Below the pieces are notes generated by a model. That model worked only from the letters and a program-made list of their open reading frames with translations, was not told the DNA's origin and made no database searches. The translations under genes and the position numbers were made by a program. Shown here one piece after another: positions 49,864 to 62,315 of a stretch of DNA of 64,000 nucleotides (the stretch's first letter is position 1; each line of letters begins with the position of its first letter). This DNA comes from Cokeromyces recurvatus (Eukaryota > Mucoromycota > Mucoromycetes > Mucorales > Mucoraceae). The DNA lies in contig NW_026251401.1 of NCBI RefSeq assembly GCF_025118155.1, positions 62,001 through 126,000 of the forward strand, given 5' to 3'.

Positions 49864-50569
49864 GCGATTTTATTTTATTTATTTTCAGCAACAACTATGT
49901 ATTTACACTTAAATATAATCTATTATCGAGTAATTTGGTATACATATTCTGCCATTAAGAATCTTTATTTATCTCAGTGTGATTTACTACATAAAATAGA
50001 TTCTAATAGTAATATGAAAATATTCCTTGAATTATATCATTTATTAATATCAAACAAGCAATTATCCAATTTTTTCCTATCATCTATCCTAGACTAGGGG
50101 AATCATCAAATGCTATAACTGCAGAAAAATTTCATTTGAAATGATTGTCTATTTAGTGGTGTATCTTTCTTCTAAACTATTCATGACTTTCTTTGTGTTA
50201 ATCCAATAACACAAATAGCTCAGAATAATGAAATAGGAATACCATTTATTTAATGACTTTTCTTTAATCTATTAAAATCTCGGTGAAAGTGCATATCAAG
50301 AATAGACAGAAATTGTACTGTAATTCGGTTTCTTTTTCTTCACTAATCAGTAAATACACACACATATATACATATATTTATAAGTGAAAGCCTCGCGTAT
50401 ATCGTTATTGCTTTGATATTCATTCTTTTATAATTTCTGTTAAACCTTACAACTATCAAATGCTTGCCTTCAAAAAAAAAAAATCTTTCAGCAAACAAAG
50501 TATTAATTATTGTTCAATCTTGTTACGATCAAATGTATTTATTTATTTATTTAAGAAGAAATGCTAACT
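49752..50569. other. Low-complexity spacer
   Basis: Begins with an AAAC repeat plus a poly-A run (49797-49860), then AT-rich DNA with no supportable gene. Confidence 0.45.
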
Positions 50570-50760
50570 TTAAACTACTGAGCGTATTGTGAGTCTAGTC
50601 ATGCAATTAAAAGTTTCTAGTAACTCAGGATTTTCTAATATTTTATCTGTATCATGTACAGTTACTTCTCCATTTGAAGGGAGCCGATAAATAACATAGG
50701 GATCGATTCAGGATGTAACTATCGTGTGTCATAATAATATATTTATATTTCAAGAGTTAA
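50570..50760 (-). pseudogene. Possible relic of a coding exon
   Basis: On the minus strand a 45-codon open stretch (50707-50570) with protein-like composition (YRLPSNGEVTVHDTDKILEN) ends in a normal stop. An in-frame TGA at 50710-50708 cuts it off from any splice acceptor; the nearest good acceptor (GATAG) lies just upstream in the same frame. An upstream partial frame with SKYFKP could be the preceding exon. It looks like the last exon of a gene that has been inactivated. Its family is not recognised. Confidence 0.35.
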
Positions 50761-51550
50761 TTACCCTTTATTTAATCCTACCAGGCTTAAAGTACTTGGA
50801 CAAATGATATATTCGTATACTTCTTTACGATATATAAAGGAAACTATACACTTCTTTAACAATACTATATACTATTATTCAGTTGCAACTAATATTTTTT
50901 TTCTTTAATTCCTCTCTAATATCCGTGTATTCTTATATAAAATACACTTCATTTAATAGCATGATCACCTTTTAAAAGTATTGTTTGTTCTCGTTAACTT
51001 TACTAGTTTTTTTTTTTTTTTTTTTTTTTGACAATTCTCTATAATGTTATATTAATAAATAAAGCCTCAACTCTCCTTATTCTTCTGCTTCTTGGAAGTT
51101 TCACAAAATAGAAAAGCTTCGTCCAAACTAGAAGAGGCCCTTATTGCTATTAGTTCCTCCACCAAAATCAAGTCATATGATATGCAGCAGAAAGTTGTGA
51201 ACAAAAAGTTATAAGGGGTCATGCAACTTAAAAAAAAAAAGGTAGCTGAAGAAACAAAAAAGAAAATTTCTTAAAAGTAGAATTCCCTTGTCTAAAAGGA
51301 ACCACAAGTACTCATTATAAAATGACATTATGGATGCCTATTGCGAAATATTACACACATTAACACACACATATATATATATATATGTATATGCTCAATG
51401 ATATCATGTGCTAATATGACTTTATTCTATACAAAAATCTATATAGTTGACACAGTGGTAAATCAATAGAATCAATTAAAAGAAGGCTTAAATAGGATTG
51501 TAAATAATTAAACTGATGATGCCGTTTCTTCTATCTTGAATCATTTTGTC
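50761..51550. other. AT-rich spacer 3' of cyclin C
   Basis: Contains a 27-nt T run near 51007-51029. A short unsupported open stretch at about 51072-51210 is too short to call. The 3' UTR of cyclin C ends here. Confidence 0.4.
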
Positions 51551-52590
51551 TTATTTAGATTTATTTTTTAATTCTTTATATAGCATTAACATTTTCTCTT
51601 CTTTCCAATCAGCCCAAACTTCATATATTGATAATATTTCTTGACTAATTTCTATTATACTCTTAATATCTACATTTAAATCTGCAAACCATTGCTTTAT
51701 ATCAAGTTGATCTCCTGTAGAACCTGGTGCAAAATCAGCATGATTTAATACAATTGTCAAATAAATAGCAGCCAAAGAAATTAAATGAGGTGGGTATAAT
51801 AGACAAACATCAGTTCTATAAGAGTCATTTACTATAAACCAAGCATATTGAAGTCCAGTTTCTCTCATGCCAAGTTCATTACATATTTGTGTCAGTGTTC
51901 GATATGGATGCCAAACAATTAAATAAAATTCTAATTCTTCTAGTAAGTAAAACTCAAATTCTGCTACTCTGGATGAATCATATGGAAATCCTCCAAATTC
52001 AGCTAAATTAGAGAGTTTTTTTTTAGTTATATTTCCCTCCCTATTATAATTTATACAAAAATACCTTGAAATACTGTTTTTGCTTCTTGTGTTACCATTT
52101 TAATATGTATAGGACATTCTTCAATTTTAGTCGCTAGATAGACACATGTCACTAGCACAAGCACTGGGTCAGTTTCTCTTAAACTATTACTATAGATACT
52201 ATTTAGTTAGTAAAAAAAAAAATGGTTATAATCTTTTATTATCTTACTTTATATAAAATCGTTTAAAATATACAAATGCTGTAGCTACTACTTGTTGTCT
52301 TAATTGAAGTCTTTTACCTAACTTTTGAATCACTACATAGGGAAGGTACATTTAGATGAATTGACTCTTCAATTATAAAAAAAAAATATTTACAATGATA
52401 AAACCAGATTCTAAGCTTTACGTAATCTGATTCAGAAACGTATTTTAAATCTTCTTCTCTACTTTTTGCCAGTGTCCATCGATCTAGTGTCCAATGGTGT
52501 CTATTCTTGAATAGTTAACAATTTTATACTCGATTACTGTTTCTCTTTTACATCTTACTTTTGTGTTGAAGCCCAATAATTAGCAGCCAT
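51551..52590 (-). CDS. SSN8: Cyclin C (Mediator CDK8 module, SRB11/SSN8)
   Basis: Cyclin partner of Cdk8 in the Mediator kinase module. Exons 52590-52559, 52500-52394, 52332-52248, 52189-52065 and 52002-51551 give 266 residues (human cyclin C 283). It begins MAANYWASTQKHHWTLDRW, the hallmark of cyclin C. The first cyclin fold contains LIQKLGKRLQLRQQVVATAF and LATKIEECP. The second contains LEFYLIVWHPYRTL, MRETGLQYAWFIVNDSYRTD and PPHLISLAAIYL. Each exon joins in phase, and the 52394 donor was placed so that HLIQKLG is restored. The upstream open frame is described separately. Confidence 0.94.
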
Positions 52591-52796
52591 TAATTTGAAA
52601 TAAGTAAGTAAAACCAAAAAAAAAAAGGCTGCAACTAAATTTTTCTTTTCTTTTGTATCTGGTAATATAGCATTGGCGGAGAATAGTGGTATACCAGCAA
52701 AATGCAGTACTAAACTACAGATTAACAGATTTCTGTTACTGATAATACTAGATTTTTACTTAAGATCAAGACTATATCCGCAAAAGAATTAGACAT
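52591..52796 (-). other. In-frame open stretch preceding cyclin C
   Basis: An ATG at 52796 (MSNSFADIVLIL), an intron (52759-52710) and then 52709 onward give an open frame that runs without a stop straight into the cyclin C start codon, adding 52 residues. The extra part is hydrophobic (LILHFAGIPLFSANAIL) and has a second hydrophobic run (VAAFFFFLVLLTY). A cyclin would not be expected to have this. It may be a leader ORF, an alternative N-terminus or chance. Confidence 0.35.
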
Positions 52797-53369
52797 TCTC
52801 GTTGTTGTTTTTTTCTGTAGGTTTTGTTAAAAAAAAATACATGTTATTTGTATTTTATTATAATACTGTATTAAAAACTCAGTGCTATTTGGTGTTAGAC
52901 AATTTTCGCATGATATTGCGGTCATACATTGTTTACTTGTATTGCTCAAGTGGATAGTAGATAATTTATTCCTTTTTTTTTTGTTAAATAAAAGCTTAGT
53001 TTTTGACACAAATAAACGTCTATTCACTTTCATGACACCTTTGTCGCAAGTTATTTCAATGACTTGATCAGATAAGTTATAAAAAACACATGTATCATTT
53101 ATATAGATCTGAATCAAGTGGAAAAAAAGAAGGCGTCTTTTTTATTGAAATATACCAATTTAGTTTTATTTTAATTCCTTAGGATCAATTTTAATAATAA
53201 AAATGTATATATTTTAAACGTATTACAAGCTTAATCTATCATCAAAACAACTTCTATGCCAAGTTTTTATCTAATTTAGATAAAAATCTAATTTTTTTTT
53301 GTACGCATAAAATTATACAACATCGTATTAACTAATCCCCTTTAAATACCTCATTTTTATTTCTTTCTT

Positions 53370-53406
<37 letters not shown>

Positions 53407-53418
53407 TTTTTAGTATCC
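52797..53418. promoter_or_regulatory. Divergent region (cyclin C / GRAM-VASt gene)
   Basis: Non-coding DNA between outward genes, with a long T run right before the 53419 start (about 53371-53405). It presumably carries both promoters. No specific site is claimed. Confidence 0.4.
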
Positions 53419-53995
53419 ATGATTGTCATGCAATCAGAAAATGAAACGAATAAACAAGCATCACGATCTGCATCACCAGTTCCATCTGCAGTCATAGCTA
53501 CGAATGAATCAAGTTTATATGATAACTATAGTACGAGTTTACCTAAAATATCATCAACTGAATCATCTTCAACTGATAATAAGAAGCCACTCATACAACA
53601 AAAGTCATTCCCTCACTTACCAGCAATGGCTAAAAAGAAAAATAACAGTAAAGGAAAATTAAATCATCATCAAGAAGAGAATACACATTTTTCAATACCC
53701 GCCACTACTACTACTACTATTCAATTTGCTAACGAAAAGAGAAATCAAGAATTTCACAACTTATTTGCAAGTGTTCCCAATGATGAAAAATTAATTAATA
53801 GTGTGTGGTATTTCCTATTTTATACAAATCTAATAAGGAGAGAGAGAGAGAGAGAGAGACATTTGATTGATCCTTATCCTTTTTTATAGTCTATGGATGT
53901 GCACTTCAAAAAGAAATTCTACTTCAAGGCCGACTTTTTATTTCAAAACATCATATCTGCTTTAATTCGAATATTTTTGGCTGGATCACGAATGT

Positions 53996-54044
<49 letters not shown>

Positions 54045-55317
54045 GAGTAATTCTTACTGAGTAATTATTTATTAACTTGCTTAAAAAAAATATGTGTATA
54101 AATAGTTGGTAATAGCATTTGTTGATATTGAACATGTTGAAAAGAAAACTACTGCAAAAATTATTCCCAATGCAATTTCAATCTTGACCTATGCCTCCTC
54201 TAAAGTAAACATAAAAAAATAAAAAAATGAATATTTTTATTCATCTAATATTACTTTTTTTTTTATATACATACATAGTACCTTTTTACTTCATTTCTTT
54301 CACGTGATCAAGCTTACGATCAAATGGTTGAATGTTGGAAGGCTCTACCTGAACCAATTGATATTGTATTTGAAAATAAATATGATGATTTAACAACATT
54401 TTCAGAAGATAGCGATTCTTCTTCAAGCGACTATAGTACATACTCTTCTTCTTCATCTTATAATAATGGTATATACATATATATATATATATATGTAGAT
54501 ATATGTGTGTAATGTTGAATATAGTATGAGTGTAATAATACTTTTCCCCCCTTTTTAATAGATAAGAATTATTGTCGTCTTCAACAACAACAAATATCAT
54601 TGCCTACTTTGGCTCTTAATCGATTGATAGATACTAGGATATCTTATGGGCGTAGAAGGGCTATTTCAGAAACAGGCTCACTTTCGAGTATTGAAGGACA
54701 ACAACAACAACATGTATATCCTATTATTCATAATGACGAACATTCCTCAACTCATGATACCTCTACTAAAACAACAAGAGTAGATTCAACAAGTCAAGTG
54801 AATGAAAAAACAGACTGTAAATGTAATAATAATCAGCATTTCCCTACTGTCATTATGAGCAATGTATATAAGGATACTACAATTGAAACCATCTATCATG
54901 TATTGTTTCATAGTAAGTTTATGGAGACATTTTTAAGTCAAGTTGAGAAGAGTACGGATATTTGTCTGGGTGAATGGGTAAAGGAAATGACTTGCGTTTA
55001 TACACGCGAATCCTCTTATGTAAAACACTTGAATTATGCCTTGGGTCCAAAGTTTACTAAATGTCTATTAAAAGAAGAAATTCATCATTTGGATTTGGCC
55101 AATTCGGTTACTCACTTAACCGTCACTCAAACTCCTGATGTACCCTTTGGTGGTTCCTTTCAGGTGAAAACACGAACTTGTCTTTCCTGGGCTGGCTTGG
55201 GTCAAGTACGTCTGTTGGTCACTGTACTTGTTGATTTCACAAAGACATCATGGCTAAAATGTAGGTACACTCCATGAGTTATTCTATACCATTTATATAT
55301 ATATATATATATGTATG

Positions 55318-55352
<35 letters not shown>

Positions 55353-56063
55353 ATATCCCTTACCCTTCCTCTCTCTCTTTCTCTCTCTCTCTCTCTTTCT
55401 TTTTTTATTATTATTATCTTTTCTTTGTCTTTTTTGATAGCAACAATTGAAAAGGCCTCGATTGATGGTCAACTTTCCTTTTACAAAAATTTGGATATTG
55501 AATTGAGAAAACACTTGGAATACCATCATGTTAAAGGAGTCAACCCGATTGTTGTAAAGAAGAGAGGCAAAAGAAGAGATCATCGTTTCAAGAGAAACAA
55601 CGAACAAACTGCGATGATGATGATGGATCAAGATACCCCTTCTTTTACTCTTAGGGATGGGTCAAGTGACATAAATGTACCACATTGGACTCTACTACTC
55701 TGTATGTCCTTCATGATCTTAACTAACGTGTATATGGCAATTAAAATGTCTGGTATCCATACACAGTTGGATTCTTTAGTAGGCCATAAACATACCACCA
55801 TGGACCCATACTACCCTACTGTCGATTCTTCTCTTACAAAGAGTCCTCTTTGGGATCTATTCGAGCAAATAAACTCGAAGACTGCCTATTCTCGAAATAA
55901 GCAAGATATCACCATTTTAGATCATCCTCTCGAATTATCAAAGCGGAAATTAGACAAAAAATTAGCAGAATTAGAAAAAATGATTGAAAGAACAAAACAA
56001 GATATAAGGCAAGTAACTGAAACTGTTCTCCAGCAAAAAGATAAAAAAAAAAACAGTAATTGA
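53419..56063 (+). CDS. GRAM-VASt (LAM/Aster-type) sterol transfer protein
   Basis: ER-anchored lipid-transfer protein of the LAM/Ysp/GRAMD1 group that moves sterol at ER-plasma membrane contacts. Exons 53419-53800, 53890-53993, 54106-54204, 54279-54468, 54562-55260 and 55441-56063 give 698 residues. A Ser/Thr-rich disordered head is followed by the GRAM domain (about 110-215; LQKEILLQGRLFISKHHICF and AFVDIEHVEKKTTA) and the VASt domain (about 350-500, including FGGSFQVKTRTCLSWAGLGQ). A single membrane helix (about 573-592, WTLLLCMSFMILTNVYMAI) and a coiled-coil end follow. The first intron has a GTGTGT donor, the least certain junction. The start at 53419 is used as the first in-frame ATG after the T run; 53428 is an alternative. 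Confidence 0.9.
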
Positions 56064-56296
56064 TGATCATATATAAATAAAAAATAAATTGATATCCTTT
56101 CTTATTATTATAAGAATACCTAATAATTATATATTTGTTGAAAATATATAATAGTTAACAAGTCTAAATAATAACAATAATACTTATATATAAATATAGA
56201 ATATATATGAATATTTGTTTGTATGAAAACTTATATATAAAGTTTGGAGTGTCTAGTTTTTTTTTTTCTTTTTCTTTTTTCATCTTCTTTTGTTGT

Positions 56297-59200
56297 CTAC
56301 AAGAATTGAGCAAGTTCACTATTAGAAATACCCAAAGTAGGCTGTTGAGAATTCAAAGCACGTAATAATTCAACAAGCTCAGCGCGTGTGGAATCATTCA
56401 ATTGATCTTCATTACTCAAGACATGATAAAAGACAGGAAGAAGATGTGAAAGTTGACCGAGTATCTACACAAGAACAATTAGATTAATAATATATATGCA
56501 TATATAAAATACAACTTACAAAGGGGTTATTGGCTCGGAAAAGTGAAAAGAGACAATTAAATACAGGCTCATTTTCAGCAAAATCAGCCTTAAGAGGAAG
56601 GACGGCCATAAAGACAGGTAACACTTGATCAAAAGGTACGGCATTGGGATGTGCAAGAATAAGTCTTGCAACAGCACCAGCAGCATTGTCTGTAATATTG
56701 GGTAAAGGTTGATTTTGGAAAAGTGGGTACAGAGCAGTCAAGATGGCTGGGTAGTGTGAGCTTAAATCAATTTGTGAATTCAACGTTAAGATACCCAAAG
56801 CATAGGCAGCATTACTTCTAACTGAAGAATCTTCATCCCCACATGCTTTGACAAAGAGCTGAAGTAATCTTTCTGTATGTGGTGTGACAGCACTCTTGAT
56901 GCCTGTTACACATTCACCAAGACAACCTATAGCCATAGAACGTTCAGAAGAAGTCTTGGATTTCTTATAATATTTGGCAATCAAAGGCATAAAGACATCA
57001 AAGTAGGATGAATAACTTTCTCCTACTGTTTCACACATGGCTGCAATGAGATCACCAGCTGCACTAATCAACAAAGATTCTGATTCAGCTTCTTCTTCCT
57101 CATCTACAAAATCATCGTCATCGTAACTTTGTTGACAAATCGATCTCTTTTCTAAAATGTCAAGTAAATTACGTGAAATTTCTTCAACATGATCTGCAAT
57201 GATACTAGGCCCCATCAATTTAAGTGCATGAATTAATTCTTGACAAATCTGTACAACAACCATTTTGTCATCTTCATCTTTCCACATGGACAATATAGTT
57301 GGAAGGATAACTGTTGTCATATTTTGTACATTATCATGGACAGGATAGCTAACAGGTAAACCTGCTTTCCAATCATCTGCGTTGGACATGATATAAAATG
57401 TCTTGAGGAAACTAAACAAACTACCGACAACAGCTTTACGAACACCATCGAATAAATGAAACGAAAGTTCAGTCAAGTCTTGTACTGCTTCTTCAACATA
57501 CGGCAGAAAATGGCTTTGCGTATTTTCAAATATTTCACCAAGTGCATCAGCAGCGAACTCCTTTTCATCAGCAATAGCAGAATTAAAATTAAATGCACTT
57601 TCATCATCATCATCGTCATCATCACCATCACCTAATGTTAAATCAATTTCACTACCAAAGTTGGTTTCATCTTTTTCTTCAGCTTTACATGAAGCAAGGA
57701 TAAAAGGCATGATAGTGGATAAGTATGGCGCAAATTCTTCCCCAAAGACACGAGCAATGATCGAAAAGAATGCATAAGAGCATTCACGAAGACGAGGAGA
57801 ATCTAAATTAAGTTGCTCAATAGCCAATGCCATCAGGTCTTGCGTAAAAGGTCGGAATTTTTCTGCACCTACAGCTTCTGCAATGGCACCAGCTGAATCA
57901 GTTGCAACCCCACGAAGTAAAACTTCATCTGTACCTTCCTTTAAGGTCATCAAATGATGAATACGAGGCATCACGCTGCTAAAATAGGGTTCAAAGCCTT
58001 CACCAGCAGCATGTGCAGCACTACCAATGGCAGCCATCACGGTAGCCTTTGTTTCTGTTTGTGGAGCATTGTCCAAAAGGAACAAGAGTTTTTCCATTAA
58101 CATGGGCAAGTATTGCAATACTTCATCTCCTAAACTTTCAAGAATAGCATCAAGTGCATTACAGGCATGTTTTGTTACCTCTGGGTTCGTATCGTTCATC
58201 AAGTTAAAAACAAGAGGAAGTAGGATTTGATGACTCTCAGCAATTTCAGTAGGCATCTCTTCTGCAAGACAGCCAAGCGCCATACAGGCTGCTCGACGGA
58301 CGATAATTTCAGGATCTTGAAGACCAGAACAGACAAGAGGCAAAAGCTCATTTAGTTTAGGACTCATGAACTCAGCACAACCTTCAATGATCACTGCAAA
58401 GGACATCATAGCAGCTTTACGATAATTAGGGTCAGGATTTTGCATATATGTAACGACAATAGGCATAACAATAGGGAACACTTGTTGAGGAGGCATATTA
58501 GTAGCAAGGGCATTTAAAACTTTAAATGCCAGCTAGTCAAATTACTTCATTAGAGAAAAGAAGAGTAAAAAGAAAAAAAAAAGGGAAGGGAAGACACTTC
58601 TTTAGTATATACTTACACGAGAAGGAGAGTCATCATCTACATCTTCAGGATCTTCTTCTGAGCCAATAGGCATTAAACGTTCAACAATGAAACCTACAAG
58701 CTTTAAGCTTCTAATCTTATTCTGCTTACTATTTCAAGTAAATTAGTATAATAGAATTTTACAAGTAACATGAACACTTACTATACAGCGGCCCACATGA
58801 GGAAAGAAAGTGCCATAACACGAAATGAATCATCCAAATCACGATTTGAACCCACTGTTAAGAAGAAACTAATTAAATCGGCTAAATGATTGGATAAAAG
58901 TGGTGCGTCCTATTTTTGTTTACATATCATGTTAAATACTCTATAAAGCGCATTTATACCAACAACATACCAACATTAATAAAGTATCAAATACTTCAAA
59001 AATTTCACTAGAACTCTCTTCATCTCCTTCCTTTAAACATTGTTCCAAAACATTAACCATGCCAGGAATCATGATTCTGAATGATTTCTATATAATCAAA
59101 TTGAGAAAATTATATTACAGACAAGACAATCGACGATGACTACTTACAATATTTTCTTTATCTTCAGTTTCAATAAATTCAGCCAATTTTCCTAATGTCC

Positions 59201-59999
59201 TGCATAACTGTAATGTTATTTTTCATTATTCATTCATTCATCTGAATTGTACTTACAAAACTGTAGTTATTCGAACACGTTTACTTTCAGGATCAGCAAT
59301 TGATTTGGAAAAAAGCTCAAATAATGGTGCTGTATGATCCATAAAAAAATCAGCAATAACTTCAAACAAGGCATACAAACAATAAGTGCCTACTTCACGA
59401 TGAATTACAGTAGGACTATTACAGGCTTGATTCAAAAAGCCTAATAATTCGGGCCATTTATTCTCGGGGATATCGATGCGAGCAATGGAGGAGATGACAC
59501 GAGCTGTTGAATGACGTACGATTTCGCTACAAATTTTTAAGTTAGTTTGTTAATTATCGCACTTTAATAAAAGCTTACTGTTGTTCGTTCAAAGCAATCT
59601 GCAATAATTGGCCTCGAATAGCTGCTTGCGTTCCATCAGGAAGATCCTGCCATTTCTTTGAAATGCGCTTTCTTAATTCAACGGCAGCTAATTGACGAAC
59701 CGTATGGTGTGGTGATCGACTGATAATTTCAATAAGTGCAGGAATACATTCAGCTGAAACATAAAATTGTGTATTTAAAGTTGAAGTAGCCTAAAACAAC
59801 AACATGTCAATTTTATGATTTAAAAAATTAAAAAATTTTTTTTTTCTTTTTACAATTCGAATAGTTTCTGAATCTTGAGCTGTAGCAAGTTTGTTTAAAA
59901 GCTCTTCGAGACTTGCAGCAAATTGCTATGTAGCATAAAAGCTAAGTTAAAATTACTTTAATTAACAGATTTGAAGAAAATTCTAATTTATACCTCCAT
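56297..59999 (-). CDS. KAP123: Karyopherin beta, Kap123/importin-4 type
   Basis: Nuclear import receptor for ribosomal proteins and histones. Ten exons (59999-59994, 59925-59854, 59790-59579, 59526-59257, 59199-59148, 59087-58971, 58909-58782, 58728-58617, 58532-56520, 56464-56297) give 1049 residues (yeast Kap123 1113; human IPO4 1081). It is a HEAT-repeat solenoid throughout. Repeats include VRQLAAVELRKRISKKW (importin-beta N-terminal), IVRRAACMALGCLAEEMP and SSVRSNAAYALGILTLNS. An acidic DGDDDDDDDES loop lies in the middle, and an acidic FVDEEEEAESE insert precedes repeat 15. Its 6-nt first exon (ATG GAG) joins GTATAA to a CATAG acceptor. Kap121-like identity cannot be fully excluded. Confidence 0.9.
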
Positions 60000-60065
60000 T
60001 TTTTTTTAATAAAGCACAACAATAGCAAAAAAGAAAAAAAAAAAAAAAAGGAAACAAAATTTTAA

Positions 60066-60099
<34 letters not shown>

Positions 60100-60622
60100 C
60101 AACTTGAGACCCAGCAACAACACAAACACTCCTAAAAACAGCAGCGCTACTAAGTCAGTGCAGATTATAATAAATAATATTTAACAAAAAAAAAAAAAAA
60201 AAAAAAATAATACAAATATATCAAGCCTACTAGAATAATAATCTTGAGACAATGTAGGCTTTATTTCTTGGTGGAAGAATATACTTATTTCATTTAAAAA
60301 CACAGTCTGAATTTGGATTAGCCTAAAGGCTTTCTTTTATTTTAAAGGATAACCTATTTTGTTAATGCACCAAGAAGGAATATAATATAAAATAAAATAA
60401 AATAAAATAAAATAAAATAAAATAAAATAAAATAAAATAAAATAAAATAAAATAAAATAAAATAAAATAAAATAAAATAAAATAAAATAAAATAAAATAA
60501 AATAAAATAAAATAAAATAAAATAAAATAAAATAAAAATATTTATACATAAAAGCTATAGCCTTGAGTAGGAGTATATGACATATACATATTAATTGTAT
60601 CCTTTATGAAATCTCGGATTAT
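60000..60622. other. Spacer with A/T runs
   Basis: Upstream DNA of the KAP123 gene and 3' DNA of the orphan at 60623. A T run lies near 60068-60096 and an A run at 60186-60208. No gene is seen apart from the microsatellite. Confidence 0.4.
60377..60536 (+). repeat. AAAAT pentanucleotide microsatellite
   Basis: About 32 almost perfect copies of the 5-bp unit (160 bp). Its antisense translation (an FILFY-type repeat) is an artefact of the repeat, not a gene. Confidence 0.95.
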
Positions 60623-62263
60623 TTATTCTTTTTTAAGCATATCATCGTGGTGATTTCTTTCGTTATTCACCCATTCAGTTAAAGACCTCTCTAAAGATAA
60701 ATAGATTAAATTTGACTGTTCTGAAATCCAGTCATACAGTGTACTTATCGCTGTCGTAATATCTCGTCTTAACTCATTCCAATCATAGAAATGAATTATA
60801 TTTTCATAAAACTTTTGAAGTATTTTCGATAAAGTAGGCGCTTGTTCGATCAAAAATATTTGTATCACATGATATATCTTCTCAGTATAAGCGACTGATA
60901 CTACAAATACCTTGTTGGAGATAATTTGTATATAAATCCATGATTGCTTAGTAATATAGGTTGTTAACGTGATGATTGTATTATGTAATTTATGATAGAT
61001 AGGCATTATCATCAGCAAGCTCATATAGACCCGATATATAAACGGACTTAGATAAGAATACCATAAAGGCTCTAAATAGATATGATACCATTGACTCAAC
61101 CTGACCATAAACATTGTGTAGATATGAGCTAAATGAGGCCTGACATGTTTGGCAAACAATAGATAGGAAGGGTATATCAGTTTATGATATATATACATTG
61201 TTCCTTTGAGTATATCCATCAACAAATTACTCAATTCTAGAACTATCCATACGAGATATGGAGCCATGGCTTGATACATCTTTTCTATCTTTTTTTGAAT
61301 CGTATGTTGTTCCAAAAGTAGGATAACTAACCTATCAATCGACTTTACAGTCCCAGTTAATAACCGTCCAATGATAGGCACTAAAATAGAATCATTTATC
61401 CATTTAAACATCCATTCACAATAATGACTGATGAGAATAAAGCTTTGGTATGTAAAGTGTGCTAATTGAGTTGATATAAGATAGTTATACATATTTGGTA
61501 GGATCACTTTACATATCCATTCTATTTCATTTTTAATCGATATTATTATAGCGTGTATGCCTTTATATACTAAAATAGAGAGATGGGCTACTCGCATTAG
61601 AGGAACCCAGCATGTATTATAAGCAAGAGTACTCAAATCATATACTAGTTGATGCCAGTCATGTCTATTGATAAACTTTTTCCATGCTGCAATAAATTGT
61701 AGAATAGAAATTTGAACAGTACAACATACTTTATAAATCGTTATGAAAAATGCTTCAAGCCACTGAATGATGCTTGGAATAGCATTTTGTTTAAATAATA
61801 CCACATAGTGAATACAAACAGGTTTGCCTCGTTGTTTCCACCATTCTTCTATCTGACTATATGTATGAGGTATAGATAGAGTAACAAAGTCAAACAACCA
61901 ATCATCGATATAAGGTATCGATCTCTCACACGACCATATTATGTAAAAGAGACTATAACGAATCGTGTCTATTAACAATCGACCCATGATATAAAGTGCT
62001 GCAAAAGGTGTTACTAAAACATAATGTATTAGTGATGCTGTTGAATTTGTTTTTGGCTTTTCTGTTGGCTGTTGCTGTTTTACCGAAGCATTTATGGGAA
62101 TCGTATTAGTTAATGTTTGCTTGTCATTTGAATCTTTATTGCAATGACGAGATTTCCATTGAGGATAACCTTGTAAGAAATACAAGCATATTGCAGCTAT
62201 TATAATATATAATAAGCCCTTTATTGATAATATATATTTGAAATGAAGCAATGACATGAACAT
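60623..62263 (-). CDS. Uncharacterised aromatic-rich membrane-associated protein
   Basis: An intronless open frame of 546 residues, very long for a chance ORF in this DNA. An N-terminal hydrophobic helix (about residues 15-33, LLYIIIAAICLYFLQGY) looks like a signal-anchor. A Lys/Thr/Asn linker follows, then repeated amphipathic helices extraordinarily rich in Ile, Tyr, Trp and His, such as YHIYLEPLWYSYLSPFIY and LSKILQKFYENIIHFYDW. The tail is charged, ending HHDDMLKKE. No catalytic motif is seen. Alternative start is at 62257. The helical, lipid-like surface suggests a membrane-tethered or lipid-binding protein, possibly restricted to this lineage. Confidence 0.75.
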   Translation of the reverse strand: MFMSLLHFKYILSIKGLLYIIIAAICLYFLQGYPQWKSRHCNKDSNDKQTLTNTIPINASVKQQQPTEKPKTNSTASLIHYVLVTPFAALYIMGRLLIDTIRYSLFYIIWSCERSIPYIDDWLFDFVTLSIPHTYSQIEEWWKQRGKPVCIHYVVLFKQNAIPSIIQWLEAFFITIYKVCCTVQISILQFIAAWKKFINRHDWHQLVYDLSTLAYNTCWVPLMRVAHLSILVYKGIHAIIISIKNEIEWICKVILPNMYNYLISTQLAHFTYQSFILISHYCEWMFKWINDSILVPIIGRLLTGTVKSIDRLVILLLEQHTIQKKIEKMYQAMAPYLVWIVLELSNLLMDILKGTMYIYHKLIYPSYLLFAKHVRPHLAHIYTMFMVRLSQWYHIYLEPLWYSYLSPFIYRVYMSLLMIMPIYHKLHNTIITLTTYITKQSWIYIQIISNKVFVVSVAYTEKIYHVIQIFLIEQAPTLSKILQKFYENIIHFYDWNELRRDITTAISTLYDWISEQSNLIYLSLERSLTEWVNNERNHHDDMLKKE

Positions 62264-62279
62264 GAGACTTTATAATTAG

Positions 62280-62315
<36 letters not shown>

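Noticed and set aside
51072..51210. 46-codon plus-strand frame with SSKLEEALIAISSS
   Set aside because: No start, no splice sites and no known domain; too short to claim.
60337..60549. Antisense open frame of an FILFY repeat
   Set aside because: It is only the translation of the AAAAT microsatellite.
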